Assembly (NCBI RefSeq): GCF_027924905.1
Contig: NZ_AP027055.1
Location: 2,046,001 to 2,110,000 of the forward strand
DNA: 64,000 nt
Direction: 5' to 3'
Source of the DNA: Limnohabitans sp. INBF002
GTDB lineage: Bacteria; Pseudomonadota; Gammaproteobacteria; Burkholderiales; Burkholderiaceae_C
Position 1 is the first letter of the stretch, and the number at the start of each line of letters is the position of its first letter. Under the pieces are notes generated by a model. That model was given only the letters and a program-made list of their open reading frames with translations. It did no database searches and was not told where the DNA came from. Shown here piece by piece: positions 1 to 8,620 of the stretch. The position numbers were made by a program, and so were the translations under genes.

Positions 1-133
1 TGTGGCGAAATCAATTGCGGTAAATGTTAGCAGGCGCACCCAAGCGCTGAACGCACAGATCACACGCCCCACGAAGACGAAACCGAAGCGCCATCGCGGG
101 AAGCGGCCGCCAGCCCGATAAAATCTGACCTAT

Positions 134-1582
134 ATGACAAACCAACTCGACAAAAAATCCCAAGCGTGGTCCGCCCTGTTTTCTGAACCCATGAGCGAGT
201 TGGTCAAGCGCTACACAGCCAGCGTGTTCTTTGACAAACGCTTGTGGCAAGCCGACATCACGGGCAGCTTGGCCCACGCGGAGATGCTGGGCCACCAAGG
301 CATCATCGGCAAAGACGACCACGCCGCCATCCAAAAAGGCATGGCGCAAATTTGGTCTGAAATTGAATCTGGCCAGTTCGAGTGGAAGCTCGACCTGGAA
401 GACGTGCACCTGAACATCGAAGCCCGCCTCACCCAATTGGTGGGCGATGCTGGCAAACGCCTGCACACCGGCCGCAGCCGCAACGACCAAGTGGCCACCG
501 ACGTGCGCCTGTGGTTGCGCAGCGAGATGGACCTCATCATCGATCTGTTGGTCGATTTGCAAAAGTCGCTCGTGGAAGTGGCCGAGAAGAATGTGGAAGT
601 CATCTTGCCCGGCTTCACCCACTTGCAAGTGGCCCAGCCCGTGAGCTTTGCCCACCACCTGTTGGCCTATGTGGAAATGTTTGCACGTGACGCTGAGCGC
701 ATGAGCGACGTGCGACGTCGCACCAACCGCCTCCCTTTGGGCAGCGCCGCTTTGGCTGGCACCACCTACCCGCTGGACCGCGAGCGCGTGGCCCGCACAC
801 TGGGCATGGTCGACGAACACGGCAACGCACAAGTCTGTCAAAACAGCTTGGACGGCGTGAGCGATCGCGACTTCGCCATTGAGTTCACCGCCGCCGCTTC
901 GCTGTGCATGGTGCACATCAGCCGCATGTCAGAAGAGTTGATTTTGTGGATGAGCCAAAACTTTGGCTTCATCAAAATTGCTGACCGCTTCACCACCGGC
1001 AGCTCCATCATGCCGCAGAAGAAAAACCCAGACGTGCCCGAACTCGCACGCGGCAAAACTGGCCGTGTGGTCGGCCATTTGATGGGCCTCATCACCTTGA
1101 TGAAAGGCCAGCCCCTGGCCTACAACAAAGACAACCAAGAAGACAAAGAGCCGTTGTTTGACACGGTGGACACACTCAAAGACACGCTGCGCATCTTCAG
1201 CGAAATGGTGGGCGGCCAAGTCAACCCAGCCACGGATCAAAAAGAAGGCGGCATCACCGTCAACGCCCAAGCCATGGAAGACGCCGCCAAAAAAGGCTTT
1301 GCCACCGCCACCGACTTGGCCGACTACTTGGTGAAAAAAGGCCAGCCCTTCCGCGATGCACACGAAACCGTGGCCCACGCCGTCAAGGCCGCCGCCAGCC
1401 ACAACTGCGATTTGTCTGAGTTGCCGCTTGAAGTGCTGCAAAGCTTTCACCCCGCCATCGAAAAAGACGTGTACGACTGCTTGAGCCTGCATGGCTCACT
1501 CAATGCCCGCAACACACTAGGCGGCACAGCCCCCGTGCAAGTGCGCGCGCAAATTGAGCGCCACCACAAACGCTTAGGCTGA
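134..1582 (+). CDS. argH: Argininosuccinate lyase
   Basis: Cytosolic enzyme of arginine biosynthesis that splits argininosuccinate into arginine and fumarate. The 482-residue length is normal for the family. The fumarase/aspartase-superfamily signature [15 protein letters not shown] begins at about residue 289 and contributes the mobile active-site serine loop; the N-terminal region carries [13 protein letters not shown], another conserved block of ArgH. The ATG at 134 is followed directly by family-like sequence, and nothing further upstream extends it. The DUF2127 gene starts one base after the stop, so cotranscription with the next two genes is likely. Identification is secure. Confidence 0.97.
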   Translation: MTNQLDKKSQAWSALFSEPMSELVKRYTASVFFDKRLWQADITGSLAHAEMLGHQGIIGKDDHAAIQKGMAQIWSEIESGQFEWKLDLEDVHLNIEARLTQLVGDAGKRLHTGRSRNDQVATDVRLWLRSEMDLIIDLLVDLQKSLVEVAEKNVEVILPGFTHLQVAQPVSFAHHLLAYVEMFARDAERMSDVRRRTNRLPLGSAALAGTTYPLDRERVARTLGMVDEHGNAQVCQNSLDGVSDRDFAIEFTAAASLCMVHISRMSEELILWMSQNFGFIKIADRFTTGSSIMPQKKNPDVPELARGKTGRVVGHLMGLITLMKGQPLAYNKDNQEDKEPLFDTVDTLKDTLRIFSEMVGGQVNPATDQKEGGITVNAQAMEDAAKKGFATATDLADYLVKKGQPFRDAHETVAHAVKAAASHNCDLSELPLEVLQSFHPAIEKDVYDCLSLHGSLNARNTLGGTAPVQVRAQIERHHKRLG

Positions 1583-1583
1583 C

Positions 1584-2054
1584 ATGTCCGACGTCAAAGA
1601 CCCGCGTAGCGCGCTCCAAGCCATCGCGATCTTTGAAGCGACCAAAGGCATGGCCGCTCTGGCCGGTTTGATTGGTGTGCTTGACTTGCTGCACCGCGAT
1701 GTCCGCGCTGTGGTCTTGACGCTGATTGGACGCTTTGGCCTAGACCCCGAGGCGCACTACCCGTCCCTGCTGCTGCATTACGCCGACTTGTTGCCAGACA
1801 CCGATGTCCACATGTTGGTCATGTTGGCCTCGGCCTACATTGCGTTGCGCTTCATTGAGGCCACGGGTCTTTGGCTGGGCAAGGCCTGGGGTGAATATTT
1901 GGGCGCACTCTCAGGCGGCATTTACATTCCGTTTGAGGTTATGCATTTGATCGACGAGCCCTCATGGATGAACGCTTTCATCGTGACATTGAATGCAGCC
2001 ATCGTTGGCTACCTCACCTACGCACTGTGGCAACGCCACCAGCCACACACATGA
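1584..2054 (+). CDS. DUF2127-like integral membrane protein
   Basis: A 156-residue inner-membrane protein with about four hydrophobic segments (roughly residues 20-40, 75-95, 105-125 and 132-150). Its pattern, including a conserved-looking FEATKGMAAL near the N-terminus and GIYIPFEVMHL near residue 112, resembles the DUF2127 family, which has no assigned function. It begins one base after argH ends and its stop codon overlaps the ATG of the pfkB-type gene (ATGA), so the three are probably one transcript. The function is unknown; membership is judged by eye. Confidence 0.8.
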   Translation: MSDVKDPRSALQAIAIFEATKGMAALAGLIGVLDLLHRDVRAVVLTLIGRFGLDPEAHYPSLLLHYADLLPDTDVHMLVMLASAYIALRFIEATGLWLGKAWGEYLGALSGGIYIPFEVMHLIDEPSWMNAFIVTLNAAIVGYLTYALWQRHQPHT

Positions 2055-2986
2055 CCGACATCCTCACCGTCACCATGAACCCCGCCTTGGATGTGCTGAC
2101 CACCATCGCCCAGGTGAGCCACACCCACAAGATGCGCTGCGGCGCGGTGCTCAAGCACCCGGGTGGTGGTGGCGTGAACGTGGCGCGTGTGCTGCACCGC
2201 TTGGGCGCGAACTGCGTGGCTTTGTATCTGGCAGGCGGTGTCACCGGCGAGCGTCATCACAAGTTGATGCGCACTGAGAAAGTGCGCTGCCATGTGATGC
2301 CCATCGCCGAAGAAACACGCGAGAGTTTTTCGGTCCACGAAACATCGAGTGGCAACGACTTTCGCTTTGTATTGCCCGGCCCTCAGGTCTCAGCCGCCGA
2401 AGTTGAGGCCTGCTTTGACTACGTGGCGCAGCACCTGCCCAAACAATTTTTGGTCATCAGCGGTGGTTTGGCACCGGGCGTGCCCACTGATTTTTATGCG
2501 CGTTTGGCAGCGCTGGCCAAAGCGCACGGCGTGCGCGTGGTGCTAGACACCAATGGCCCCGCATTGGCCGAAGCGTTGAAGGTGGGCGTGTCTATGTTCA
2601 AACCCAGCTTGCGTGAGTTGCGCGATTTAACAGGCCAAGACTTACCCAACGAAGAAGCCCAAGTGGCTGCGGCGCAGCAGCTCATTCAATGTGGTCAAGC
2701 CGAGATCGTGGCGGTGTCCTTGGGTGCAGACGGTGCCTTGGTGATCAGCGCCACCGAGCATTGGCGTGCCCGCAGCGTCAAAGTGGATGTGCAAACCACC
2801 ATTGGCGCGGGCGACAGCTTTGTGGGCGGCATGGTGTGGTCGATGGGTCGAGGCGACCGCTTGCTCAAAGCATTTCAATACGGCATGGCCTCGGGTGCGG
2901 CGGCACTGCTGGCCCCAGGCACATCGCTGAGCCAAGCGGCAGATGTGCACTATTTGCTACCGCAAGTGGTGGTGGAAGCCATCTGA
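2051..2986 (+). CDS. pfkB: PfkB-family 6-phosphofructokinase (type II)
   Basis: Predicted ribokinase-fold sugar kinase phosphorylating fructose 6-phosphate (or a related phosphosugar such as fructose 1-phosphate or tagatose 6-phosphate) in glycolysis. The 311-residue protein has the substrate-binding PGGGGVNVAR near residue 37, VISGGLAPGV mid-protein, and the catalytic/anion-hole TIGAGDSFVGG near residue 250. It resembles E. coli PfkB along its length. The ATG at 2051 is preferred over an in-frame ATG at 1964 because homology starts at MTDILTVTMNPALD and it overlaps the upstream stop by four bases. The exact sugar is inferred, not shown. Confidence 0.9.
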   Translation: MTDILTVTMNPALDVLTTIAQVSHTHKMRCGAVLKHPGGGGVNVARVLHRLGANCVALYLAGGVTGERHHKLMRTEKVRCHVMPIAEETRESFSVHETSSGNDFRFVLPGPQVSAAEVEACFDYVAQHLPKQFLVISGGLAPGVPTDFYARLAALAKAHGVRVVLDTNGPALAEALKVGVSMFKPSLRELRDLTGQDLPNEEAQVAAAQQLIQCGQAEIVAVSLGADGALVISATEHWRARSVKVDVQTTIGAGDSFVGGMVWSMGRGDRLLKAFQYGMASGAAALLAPGTSLSQAADVHYLLPQVVVEAI

Positions 2987-3072
2987 GGCGCTCGCTTTAA
3001 ATTATTTCAATCCCGCTGTCGCACTCTTCACACCGCTTTCACTGCACCTCGGGCTACCATGCGTCTCAAATT

Positions 3073-3078
3073 TAGGAG
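3073..3078 (+). promoter_or_regulatory. Ribosome binding site fixing the lldD-like start
   Basis: AGGAGA lies 7 bases before the ATG at 3086, choosing MPVITNIEDL as the N-terminus over the upstream in-frame ATG at 3059. Confidence 0.75.
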
Positions 3079-3085
3079 ACCTTGC

Positions 3086-4241
3086 ATGCCCGTGATTACC
3101 AACATCGAAGACTTGCGCGTTTTGGCCGAAAAACGTGTGCCCCGCATGTTCTATGACTACGCCGATTCCGGCAGCTGGACCGAGGGCACCTACCGCGCCA
3201 ACGAAGCGGACTTCCAAAAAATCAAGCTGCGCCAACGCGTGGCGGTGAACATGGAAAACCGCACGACCGCCACCAAGATGGTGGGCCTCGATGTGAAGAT
3301 GCCCGTGGCCATTGCCCCCGTGGGCCTGACCGGCATGCAAAGCGCCGATGGTGAAATCAAAGCGGCACGCGCTGCTGAAAAATTTGGCATCCCCTTCATC
3401 TTGTCCACCATGAGCATTTGCTCCATGGAAGACGTGGCCGCTGCCACCACCGCGCCCTTCATGTACCAGCTCTACATGATGCGCGACCGCGAAGCCAATG
3501 TCCAACATGATTGAACGCGCTCGCAAAGCCAAGTGCAGCGCCTTGGTGCTGACACTGGATTTGCAAGTGATTGGCCAACGCCACAAAGATTTGAAGAACG
3601 GTCTGACAGCGCCCCCCAGCCCCACCATCGCCAACATCATCAACCTCATGACCAAACCCCGTTGGTGTTTGGGCATGGCGGGCACACGCCGCCATACCTT
3701 TGGCAACTTGGTGGGCCACGTCAAAGGCGTGAGCAACATGAAGTCGCTGTCCTCTTGGACCAACGAACAGTTTGACCCCCGCCTGTCGTGGGAAGACGTG
3801 GCATGGGTCAAAGCCCAGTGGGGTGGCAAGCTCATCCTCAAAGGCATTCAAGACGTGGAAGACGCCAAGCTGGCTGCGCAAAGCGGTGCCGATGCCATCG
3901 TGGTGAGCAACCACGGCGGTCGCCAACTCGACGGTGCGCAATCGAGTATCGAAGCGCTGCCCGCTATCGTGGCCGCCGTGGGCGACCAAATTGAGGTGTG
4001 GATGGACGGCGGCATTCGCTCCGGTCAAGACGTGCTGAAAGCTTGGGCCTTGGGCGCACGCGGCGTGCTGATTGGCCGTGCCATGGTGTACGGCCTCGGT
4101 GCGATGGGCGAAGAAGGCGTGAGCAAGGCCTTGCAAATCATCCACAAAGAGCTGGATGTGACCATGGCGTTTTGCGGTCACACCAACATCCAAAACGTGA
4201 ACACCAACATCTTGCTGCCGGGTACCTTCCCTAAGGCTTAA
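3086..4241 (+). pseudogene. lldD: Frameshifted FMN-dependent alpha-hydroxyacid (L-lactate) dehydrogenase
   Basis: Two reading frames together spell one FMN-dependent alpha-hydroxyacid dehydrogenase of about 385 residues, the usual LldD length. The first part (3086-3514) covers the N-terminus with FYDYADSGSWTEGTYRAN and PVAIAPVGLTGM; the second (open from about 3498) continues with LVLTLDLQVIGQRHKDLKNG, the catalytic-histidine motif SNHGGRQLDG and DGGIRSG. The shift lies at about 3494-3500 (gaagccaatgtcc): one extra base, or two lost, takes the frame to a TGA at 3512. All active-site motifs survive on either side, so this is a recent inactivation or a sequencing error rather than a decayed relic. 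Intact, it would oxidise L-lactate or a similar hydroxyacid. Confidence 0.85.
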
Positions 4242-4255
4242 GGCACACTTGAGGG

Positions 4256-4774
4256 ATGAGCGAAGACACAACCACATCCCCCAAGTCCACCAGCGTCAGC
4301 GCTTGGTGGCGCGCCCTGAGTATTTTTCTGGCCCTCGTGGTGTTCATCGGGTGGGCCTTCAGCGCCAGCATGTATGAGCAGCTCAAGGCACAAGTTCACC
4401 ACTTGGAAGCCAAGCTGGTGGAAATTCCTCAGGTGCGCGAAGTGGCTGTGCTGCAAGATGAGCAACAAGCCCCTGCCATGCTGCTCACCTACGACCCCAA
4501 AAACCAAAAGCTGCAAGTGCAGCGCCTCAACGACGTCAAAGAAGGCCGCGAGCAAAGTCTGCATGTGTGGGCCATCGCCGAAGGTGATGTGCCTCGCTTG
4601 TTGGGTGTTCTCACGGACCGCTACAAAACCCAACAGCTTGATGTGCCGACACAAGCCCTTGAAGGCGCACGCGCCTTAGGCATCAGCGTCGAGAACAAAG
4701 ACCGTGGTCCACGTGACGGCAAACCACGACAGCCTTGGTTGTTCAAAGGCTGGTTGGTTCAAAAAGCGATTTAA
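4256..4774 (+). CDS. Membrane-anchored RskA-like anti-sigma C-terminal domain protein
   Basis: A 172-residue protein with one transmembrane helix at about residues 19-40, a short coiled-coil stretch (YEQLKAQVHHLEAKL), then a domain like the extracytoplasmic part of anti-sigma-K factor RskA: LHVWAIAEGDVPRLLGVL and a C-terminal PWLFKGWLVQ. It lacks the N-terminal cytoplasmic sigma-binding/zinc-finger domain, and no sigma factor gene adjoins it. It starts 14 bases after the broken lldD-like gene and overlaps the convergent tautomerase gene by four bases. The domain is recognised by pattern; the role is unknown. Confidence 0.7.
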   Translation: MSEDTTTSPKSTSVSAWWRALSIFLALVVFIGWAFSASMYEQLKAQVHHLEAKLVEIPQVREVAVLQDEQQAPAMLLTYDPKNQKLQVQRLNDVKEGREQSLHVWAIAEGDVPRLLGVLTDRYKTQQLDVPTQALEGARALGISVENKDRGPRDGKPRQPWLFKGWLVQKAI

Positions 4775-4959
4775 AGCTTCTCGCTCCAAGGCACACCGCC
4801 GGTGGCCCAGTCGTGGCGGGGAATGTCAAAAAACAAAACATCCACCGCAGCGGGGCTGCTGCCTAAAGTTTGGCAAGTGGCTTCGGTCAAGGCTTTCGCC
4901 AATTCTTTCTTTTGCTCTGGTGTACGACCTTCAAGCAATTCAACGCGAATGGTAGGCAT
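4771..4959 (-). CDS. 4-oxalocrotonate tautomerase family protein
   Basis: A 62-residue small tautomerase. After removal of Met, Pro-1 (MPTIRVELLEGRTPEQK) would be the catalytic base that shifts protons in 2-hydroxymuconate-like or other enol/keto acids. The length equals that of the 4-OT subunit, which forms hexamers. DVLFFDIPRHDWATGG near the C-terminus fits the tautomerase_1 family. It is a single gene facing the RskA-like gene, with no aromatic catabolism genes nearby, so its substrate cannot be inferred. Confidence 0.88.
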   Translation of the reverse strand: MPTIRVELLEGRTPEQKKELAKALTEATCQTLGSSPAAVDVLFFDIPRHDWATGGVPWSEKL

Positions 4960-5034
4960 GGGTTCTCCTGGAGTTCAAAGTGGCTGCGATTATGCTTGCC
5001 TGCTGTGACCTTGCCTGAATCCAACCCTCTGAAA

Positions 5035-6282
5035 ATGCGCCGCATTGCACACCTCGACATGGACGCTTTTTACGCCTCCGTCGAGCTGCTGCGCTACCCG
5101 CAGCTCAAGGGCTTGCCCGTGGTGATTGGCGGTGGACGCCGCCGCGTGGACGACATGCTGGAACGCTTGCGCCAAGAACACCCAGAACACGCGTGGTCCG
5201 AAGACAAACTCGACGAAATACCGCTCGCTTTCTTTCCGCGCCTCTCTGGCTACACAGGCCGAGGCGTCATCACCACCGCCACCTATGCCGCGCGACAGTT
5301 CGGCGTGGGCTCAGCCATGGGCGTGATGAAGGCGGCCAAGCTCTGCCCCGATGCCATCCTGCTGCCCGTGGACTTTGACCAATATCGCCACTACTCACAA
5401 CGCTTCAAAGCCATCATCACCGACATCGCACCGTTGATGGAAAACCGCGGCGTGGACGAGGTGTACATCGACTTCACCGACGTGCCGGGCGGCCAACGCG
5501 AAGGTGGCCGCGTGTTGGCGCGCTTGATTCAAAAAGCCATCTTTGACGACACCGGCCTCACCTGCTCGGTGGGCGTGGCGCCCAACAAACTGCTGGCCAA
5601 AATGGCGAGTGAGTTCAACAAGCCCAATGGCATTTCCATCGTCACCGACGCTGATTTGACAGACATGATTTGGCCCCTGCCCTGCCGCAAGGTGAATGGC
5701 ATTGGCCCCAAGGCCGAAGCCAAGCTGGCCCAACACGACATTCACACCATTGGCGACTTGGCGCAACGCGACCGCGTGTGGCTGATGCAGCATTTCGGCA
5801 AAAGCTACGGTGCCTGGCTGCACGATGCCGCCCACGGCAAAGACGATCGCCCGATTGAAACCGCCAGTGAGCCCGTGAGCATCAGCCGCGAAACCACGTT
5901 TGAACACGATCTGCACGCCGTGCGGGACCGCGAGGCCTTGGGTGCGATCTTCACCCAACTGTGCGAACAAGTGGCCGCCGACTTGCAACGCAAAGGCTAT
6001 GTGGGCAAGACCATTGGCATCAAGCTGCGCTACGACAACTTTCAAAGCGTCACACGCGACCAAACGCTCGAGAGCTACATCCACCAAGCCCCCGCCATCA
6101 GACAAGCCGCAGGCCAATGCCTGAAGCGCGTCGACCTCAAACGCCGCCTGCGTTTGCTGGGCGTTCGCGTGGGCTCGTTGATGAAAATTGAAGACTGGCA
6201 AGCGCAAGGTTCACGCGCCGAAGAAACACCCGCACAGCCCTATACCGAGTCGTTGTTTGGGGATGAATCTGAACAAAATTGA
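5035..6282 (+). CDS. dinB: DNA polymerase IV (Y-family translesion polymerase)
   Basis: Error-prone polymerase that extends past lesions and distorted termini. From the ATG at 5035 (MRRIAHLDMDAFYASVELLRYP) it has 415 residues. Metal-binding Asp8 lies in HLDMDAF and Asp141-Glu142 in GVDEVYID; the helix-hairpin-helix thumb region (CRKVNGIGPKAEAKL) and a little-finger domain follow. Residues about 35-76 form an insertion, relative to E. coli DinB, between the VVIGGG strand and RGVITTATY. In-frame GTG (5005) and TTG (5011) starts are possible, but homology begins at MRRIAHLD. No LexA box was recognised upstream. Confidence 0.95.
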   Translation: MRRIAHLDMDAFYASVELLRYPQLKGLPVVIGGGRRRVDDMLERLRQEHPEHAWSEDKLDEIPLAFFPRLSGYTGRGVITTATYAARQFGVGSAMGVMKAAKLCPDAILLPVDFDQYRHYSQRFKAIITDIAPLMENRGVDEVYIDFTDVPGGQREGGRVLARLIQKAIFDDTGLTCSVGVAPNKLLAKMASEFNKPNGISIVTDADLTDMIWPLPCRKVNGIGPKAEAKLAQHDIHTIGDLAQRDRVWLMQHFGKSYGAWLHDAAHGKDDRPIETASEPVSISRETTFEHDLHAVRDREALGAIFTQLCEQVAADLQRKGYVGKTIGIKLRYDNFQSVTRDQTLESYIHQAPAIRQAAGQCLKRVDLKRRLRLLGVRVGSLMKIEDWQAQGSRAEETPAQPYTESLFGDESEQN

Positions 6283-6336
6283 TAAAGTCACAACTCAAGC
6301 GAAAATAACAAAATCAATCAAAATGGGTTTTGCCAA

Positions 6337-7197
6337 ATGCGCGCTTTCAGACGACATCTCGTTGGGCTTTTCGCTTGTGCGTTGCTGATCAACAGCGCCG
6401 CACAAGCCGCATGTTTGGGCGATCAAAGCACCACCAAGGTCTACACCTTTGACGTGGTGCCACAGCTCACCGCCGCCAAGATTTACACCACCTGGTCGCC
6501 TTTGTTGCAACGCGTGGGCCAAGAAGCGGGCTTGTGCTTTGAGTTGCGTGTCTCGCCCACCATCCCAGAGTTTGAGCAAAAGCTACTCAAGGGCGAGCCC
6601 GAGTTTGTGTTTCTCAACCCCTACCACGCCGTGTTGGCCCACCAAAAGAAAAAGTACCAACCTTTGCTGGCGGACAGCGAAGACTTGCTCACCGGCATCT
6701 TGGTGGTGCGCGCAGACAGCCCCATCAAAAGCTTGGACGAGTTGAAGGGCAAAAACGTGTCGTTCCCCGCCCCCAACGCATTTGCCGCCTCGTTGCTGAT
6801 TCGTGCGGAATTGGCCAAAAAGAAGATCGACATCAACCCCGTGTTCGTCAAAACCCACAGCAATGTGTACCGCTCCGTGATTGGCAAAGACGCCTTGGCG
6901 GGCGGTGGCGTGAACAACACGCTAGACAACGAAGCGCCCGAGGTGCGCCAGCAATTGCGCGTGCTGTTTGAAACCCCCGCCTACACGCCCCACCCCGTGG
7001 CCACCCACCCCTCGGTGCCCGCGGCTGTGCGTGAGCGTTTCTTGAAGGCCATGCTCAAGCTCACACAAGACGACGACGGACGCAAACTGCTGGACGGCAT
7101 CAACCTGCACAAGCCGCAAGCCGTCACCTACGCCAAACACTACAAGCCTTTGGAGTCTTTGCAGCTGGACAAGTTTTTGGTTCTGAGTGGCCAGTGA
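6337..7197 (+). CDS. PhnD-like phosphate/phosphonate-type periplasmic binding protein
   Basis: A 286-residue secreted binding protein. Residues 1-25 form a signal peptide (positive MRAFRRH, hydrophobic core, AQA-A cleavage). The mature part matches the PhnD/SsuA/transferrin-like family: FLNPYHAVLAHQKKKYQPLL, LVVRADSPIKSLDELKGKNVSF and the following FPAPNAFAAS. There are no ABC permease or ATPase genes nearby; instead the stop is one base before the kinase ATG at 7199. This suggests it delivers a ligand signal to the kinase rather than importing nutrients. The ligand is unknown. Confidence 0.88.
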   Translation: MRAFRRHLVGLFACALLINSAAQAACLGDQSTTKVYTFDVVPQLTAAKIYTTWSPLLQRVGQEAGLCFELRVSPTIPEFEQKLLKGEPEFVFLNPYHAVLAHQKKKYQPLLADSEDLLTGILVVRADSPIKSLDELKGKNVSFPAPNAFAASLLIRAELAKKKIDINPVFVKTHSNVYRSVIGKDALAGGGVNNTLDNEAPEVRQQLRVLFETPAYTPHPVATHPSVPAAVRERFLKAMLKLTQDDDGRKLLDGINLHKPQAVTYAKHYKPLESLQLDKFLVLSGQ

Positions 7198-7198
7198 C

Positions 7199-8620
7199 AT
7201 GCTGCAACGCCTGAGTTCTGCGCAGTGGAAAAGCATCAAACCGGCCCTGTTGATTGGGCTGGCGTTGGCGCTGCTGCAAATTGGTTCAGGGCTGGCGGCG
7301 TATTACCAATCCAAAAGCTTGTTGTGGGAAGGTAAGTTTCAAACCTCGCACAACCTCACACAAGGTTTGGTGGTGGCGGTGGCCGACCAAATGGTGCTGA
7401 AAGACTACGCCTCGGTCGAGTCGCGCATTGTGCAAACCATGTCGAATGCCGAAGTGGCCTCGGTCATCTTGACCGACACCGCAGGCAAGGTGCTATCGGC
7501 CCTCAAACGTGAGCCGGGTCAAGAGCCGCATTTGGTGTTTGATCCCGATTGGATACAAACCCCAGAAACCGAGCAAGCGCTGCTGCAATCGCGCGACCAC
7601 GCCTTCATCACCACCTGGGCCAAGGTGAGCTTGGGCTCTGACTTGGGCTGGGTGCGGCTGCAAACCTACAACGAACTCGACAGCGCCGACTTGGTCAGCC
7701 TGCGCCAACAAACGCTGCTGCTTTCGGTGCTTTCGGTGGTGTCGGGCATTCTCATTTTGGGCGTGTTTTTGTGGCGCGCTTATTTCACCGTGGTGCAACG
7801 CGGCCACATGTTTGAGGCCCAACTCGACGAAGCCACCAAGCGCTTGGTGCAGTCTGAAAAACTGGCCTCGCTCGGCGAACTGGCTGCAGGCGTGGCCCAC
7901 GAAATCAACAACCCTGTGGGCTACGTGTCGTCCAATCTGACCACGCTGCAAAAATATTTGGCGGTGTACGAAAAGGTGCTGGATGCACCCGCAACGGACC
8001 CCGCAGAAATGGCCGCGTTGAAAAAGAAACTCAACTACGCCTTCATCCGCGACGATTTACAAAGCTTGCTGAAAGAAACGCAAGAAGGCGTGGGCCGCGT
8101 GAAGGCCATCATCCAAGACTTGAAAGACTACGCACGCACCAATGCAGCCACGCACTATGTGGCGTCTGACCTTCAGGTGGGCTTGAAGTCCACCCTCAAC
8201 ATTGCGCGCAACCAACTCAAAGACCGTGCCGATGTGCGTTTGACGCTGGGCGATTTACCTTTGGTGGAATGCGCACCGTCACAAATTGACCAAGTGTTTT
8301 TGAACCTCATCGTCAACGCCGCACAAGCCATGCCCACCGGCAAGATGGGCGTGATTGACATTCGGACCGCCTGCAATCACGAACAGGTGTGGGTTGAGGT
8401 GCAAGACAACGGGCCAGGCATTGCGCCCGAGATTTTGAAAAAAATCTTCGATCCGTTTTTCACCACCAAAGACCCGGGTACGGGCACAGGCCTTGGACTT
8501 TCGGTGTCGCAAAACATCATCCAGCAGCACGGCGGCACACTCACGGTGGACAGCACTGTTGGCGTGGGCACCACGTTCAAAATCACACTCCCCATCAAAC
8601 GCCCAGCGGCCAAAGGATGA
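7199..8620 (+). CDS. Membrane sensor histidine kinase
   Basis: A 473-residue kinase with transmembrane helices at about residues 13-31 and 180-200 flanking a periplasmic sensor region, then a HisKA domain with phospho-acceptor His234 in VAHEINNPVGYVSSNL and an HATPase domain (N box FLNLIVNAAQAM, G1 DNGPGIAPE, G2 GTGTGLGLSV). It lies between the PhnD-like protein and the HD-GYP regulator with minimal or overlapping spacing (ATGA at 8617-8620), so the three should be one operon. The ATG at 7199 is chosen over an in-frame 7187 start that would overlap the upstream gene. Confidence 0.93.
   Translation: MLQRLSSAQWKSIKPALLIGLALALLQIGSGLAAYYQSKSLLWEGKFQTSHNLTQGLVVAVADQMVLKDYASVESRIVQTMSNAEVASVILTDTAGKVLSALKREPGQEPHLVFDPDWIQTPETEQALLQSRDHAFITTWAKVSLGSDLGWVRLQTYNELDSADLVSLRQQTLLLSVLSVVSGILILGVFLWRAYFTVVQRGHMFEAQLDEATKRLVQSEKLASLGELAAGVAHEINNPVGYVSSNLTTLQKYLAVYEKVLDAPATDPAEMAALKKKLNYAFIRDDLQSLLKETQEGVGRVKAIIQDLKDYARTNAATHYVASDLQVGLKSTLNIARNQLKDRADVRLTLGDLPLVECAPSQIDQVFLNLIVNAAQAMPTGKMGVIDIRTACNHEQVWVEVQDNGPGIAPEILKKIFDPFFTTKDPGTGTGLGLSVSQNIIQQHGGTLTVDSTVGVGTTFKITLPIKRPAAKG

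Noticed and set aside
11..916. 301-residue open frame opposite argH
   Set aside because: Composition is His/Gln/Val-rich without motifs, and argH on the other strand is certain.
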